From NCBI GenBank assembly GCA_013138735.1, contig WTCE01000072.1:1-48320 (forward strand): DNA of 48,320 nt. Reading direction: 5' to 3'. The notes under the pieces were generated by a model. It saw nothing but the letters and a program-made list of their open reading frames with translations. It ran no database searches and was not told where the DNA came from. The translations under genes were made by a program, and so were the position numbers. Below, piece by piece: positions 47,945 to 48,320 of the stretch (position 1 is the first letter of the stretch; each line of letters begins with the position of its first letter). This stretch comes from Crocinitomix sp. GTDB taxonomy: Bacteria; Bacteroidota; Bacteroidia; Flavobacteriales_D; Crocinitomicaceae.

Positions 47945-48040
47945 TTAGTTTAACCAAGTTTGGATGTTTATAACCCAAACAGAAATAGCTCCCATCCCTG
48001 CGATGAAAGCTATAAGCCACTCTTCTTCGTTATTAGGCAT
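47945..48040 (-). CDS. Membrane micropeptide (31 aa)
   Basis: ATG 48040 overlaps the stop of the alanine-rich gene. The peptide has an acidic start (MPNNEEEW) and one membrane segment (LIAFIAGMGAISVWVINI) and ends QTWLN. The overlap and clean hydrophobic span support a real small gene. No function is known. Confidence 0.55.
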   Translation of the reverse strand: MPNNEEEWLIAFIAGMGAISVWVINIQTWLN

Positions 48041-48320
48041 GTTGCCCCCACGTTTCTGGCATATCTTTAGCTACAATACCATACTCTAAATATTGGCGTA
48101 GTCGTGCTTCTTGTCTTTCACGCAAAGGGTCCCCAGCATCCCCCGCATCCCAAGCATCCCCAGCAGCATACCCAGCAGCATGCCCAGCAGCAGCCCAAGC
48201 AGCAGCCCTAGCAGCAGCCCTAGCAGCATCCCAAGCAGCAGCCCTAGCAGCAGCCCAAACATCCCCAGCAGCCCTAGCAGCATCCCTAGCAGCATCCCAA
48301 GCATCCCCAGCAGCCCAAGC
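48033..48320 (-). CDS. Alanine-rich Imm-5-like protein, C-terminal repeat half
   Basis: This is the second half of the gene starting at 303 and is open to the window end. It consists of tetrapeptide units of the form A-A-x-x, where the variable pair is mainly W-D, R-D, R-A, W-A or G-D (AWDAARDAARAAGDVWAAAR). It then ends with RERQEARLRQYLEYGIV and a stop at 48033. The repeats would form a long helix with aromatic and charged stripes. Another frame here is Leu/Gly-rich and is a shadow. The GCAGC-type DNA repeat could vary in length. Confidence 0.82.
   Translation of the reverse strand, partial: AWAAGDAWDAARDAARAAGDVWAAARAAAWDAARAAARAAAWAAAGHAAGYAAGDAWDAGDAGDPLRERQEARLRQYLEYGIVAKDMPETWGQHA

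Noticed and set aside
48086-48304. Leu/Gly/Met-rich frame on the minus strand
   Set aside because: It is a shifted reading of the GCAGC-type repeat. The frame that encodes the A-A-x-x units joins a sensible C-terminus and continues in frame across the window end.
48100-48320. Possible CRISPR or satellite array
   Set aside because: The units are short, in codon register and coding; there are no unique spacers of constant length.
1-48320. Temperate lifestyle or a T7-type RNA polymerase
   Set aside because: I found no integrase, repressor, attachment site or single-subunit RNA polymerase among the frames.

Overview
The window looks like the complete genome of a lytic podovirus, cut open at an arbitrary point. 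The head, tail-tube, ejection and terminase genes follow the T7-like morphogenesis order. Replication uses a family A DNA polymerase, a gp4-like primase-helicase, a gp2.5-like SSB and a 5'-3' exonuclease. I found no integrase, repressor or phage RNA polymerase, but there is a small sigma-70-family factor. The cobalamin-dependent ribonucleotide reductase (NrdJ) with ThyX, plus the modest G+C, recall marine podoviruses of the Cobavirus/Zobellviridae type on alphaproteobacterial hosts; that placement is inference. Circularity is supported directly: a leftward gene starting at 303 runs open to base 1 and continues in frame from 48320 to its stop at 48033, giving one coherent 196-residue protein.

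There are two opposed transcription arms. The rightward arm (3116-25549) holds tail proteins, small and large terminase, portal, scaffold, major capsid, decoration/fibre proteins, tail tubes A and B, ejection proteins (1542 and 777 residues, the latter with a lysozyme domain), a virion protein with an HExxH motif, a cysteine-peptidase-type endolysin and a small membrane protein. It meets the leftward arm at a bidirectional terminator near 25.57 kb. The leftward arm starts near 1.7 kb, crosses the window ends and runs from 48.3 to 25.6 kb. It carries many small early genes and a tRNA-Arg(UCU), then an amide-ligase operon (38.8-46.5 kb), the primase-helicase, sigma factor, DNA polymerase, SSB, exonuclease, nucleotide-metabolism genes and an overlapping spanin-like pair. 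About 1.4 kb between the arms (1.7-3.1 kb) shows no convincing gene.

The most unusual part is the amide-ligase operon. It encodes two different COOH-NH2 ligases, an ATP-grasp ligase, an Ntn glutamine amidotransferase with a zinc ribbon, a class I amidotransferase/gamma-glutamyl hydrolase and unknown proteins of 274 and 187 residues. Interleaved with these are six small proteins, with a seventh in front of the DNA polymerase. They have at least four unrelated bodies, yet all end in the same tail, K-x-D-W-L (once K-E-D-W-M). Such a modular C-terminal tag next to peptide-bond-forming enzymes suggests acceptor or docking peptides for a phage-encoded amide-ligation system.

Three early genes appear broken or recoded. 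A SLOG-family gene and one K-A-D-W-L gene each need one G removed from a G6 run. The exonuclease has an in-frame CUG-UGA-CUG at codons 11-13; a six-base hop would restore what I recall as the family sequence. Any of these could be assembly errors.
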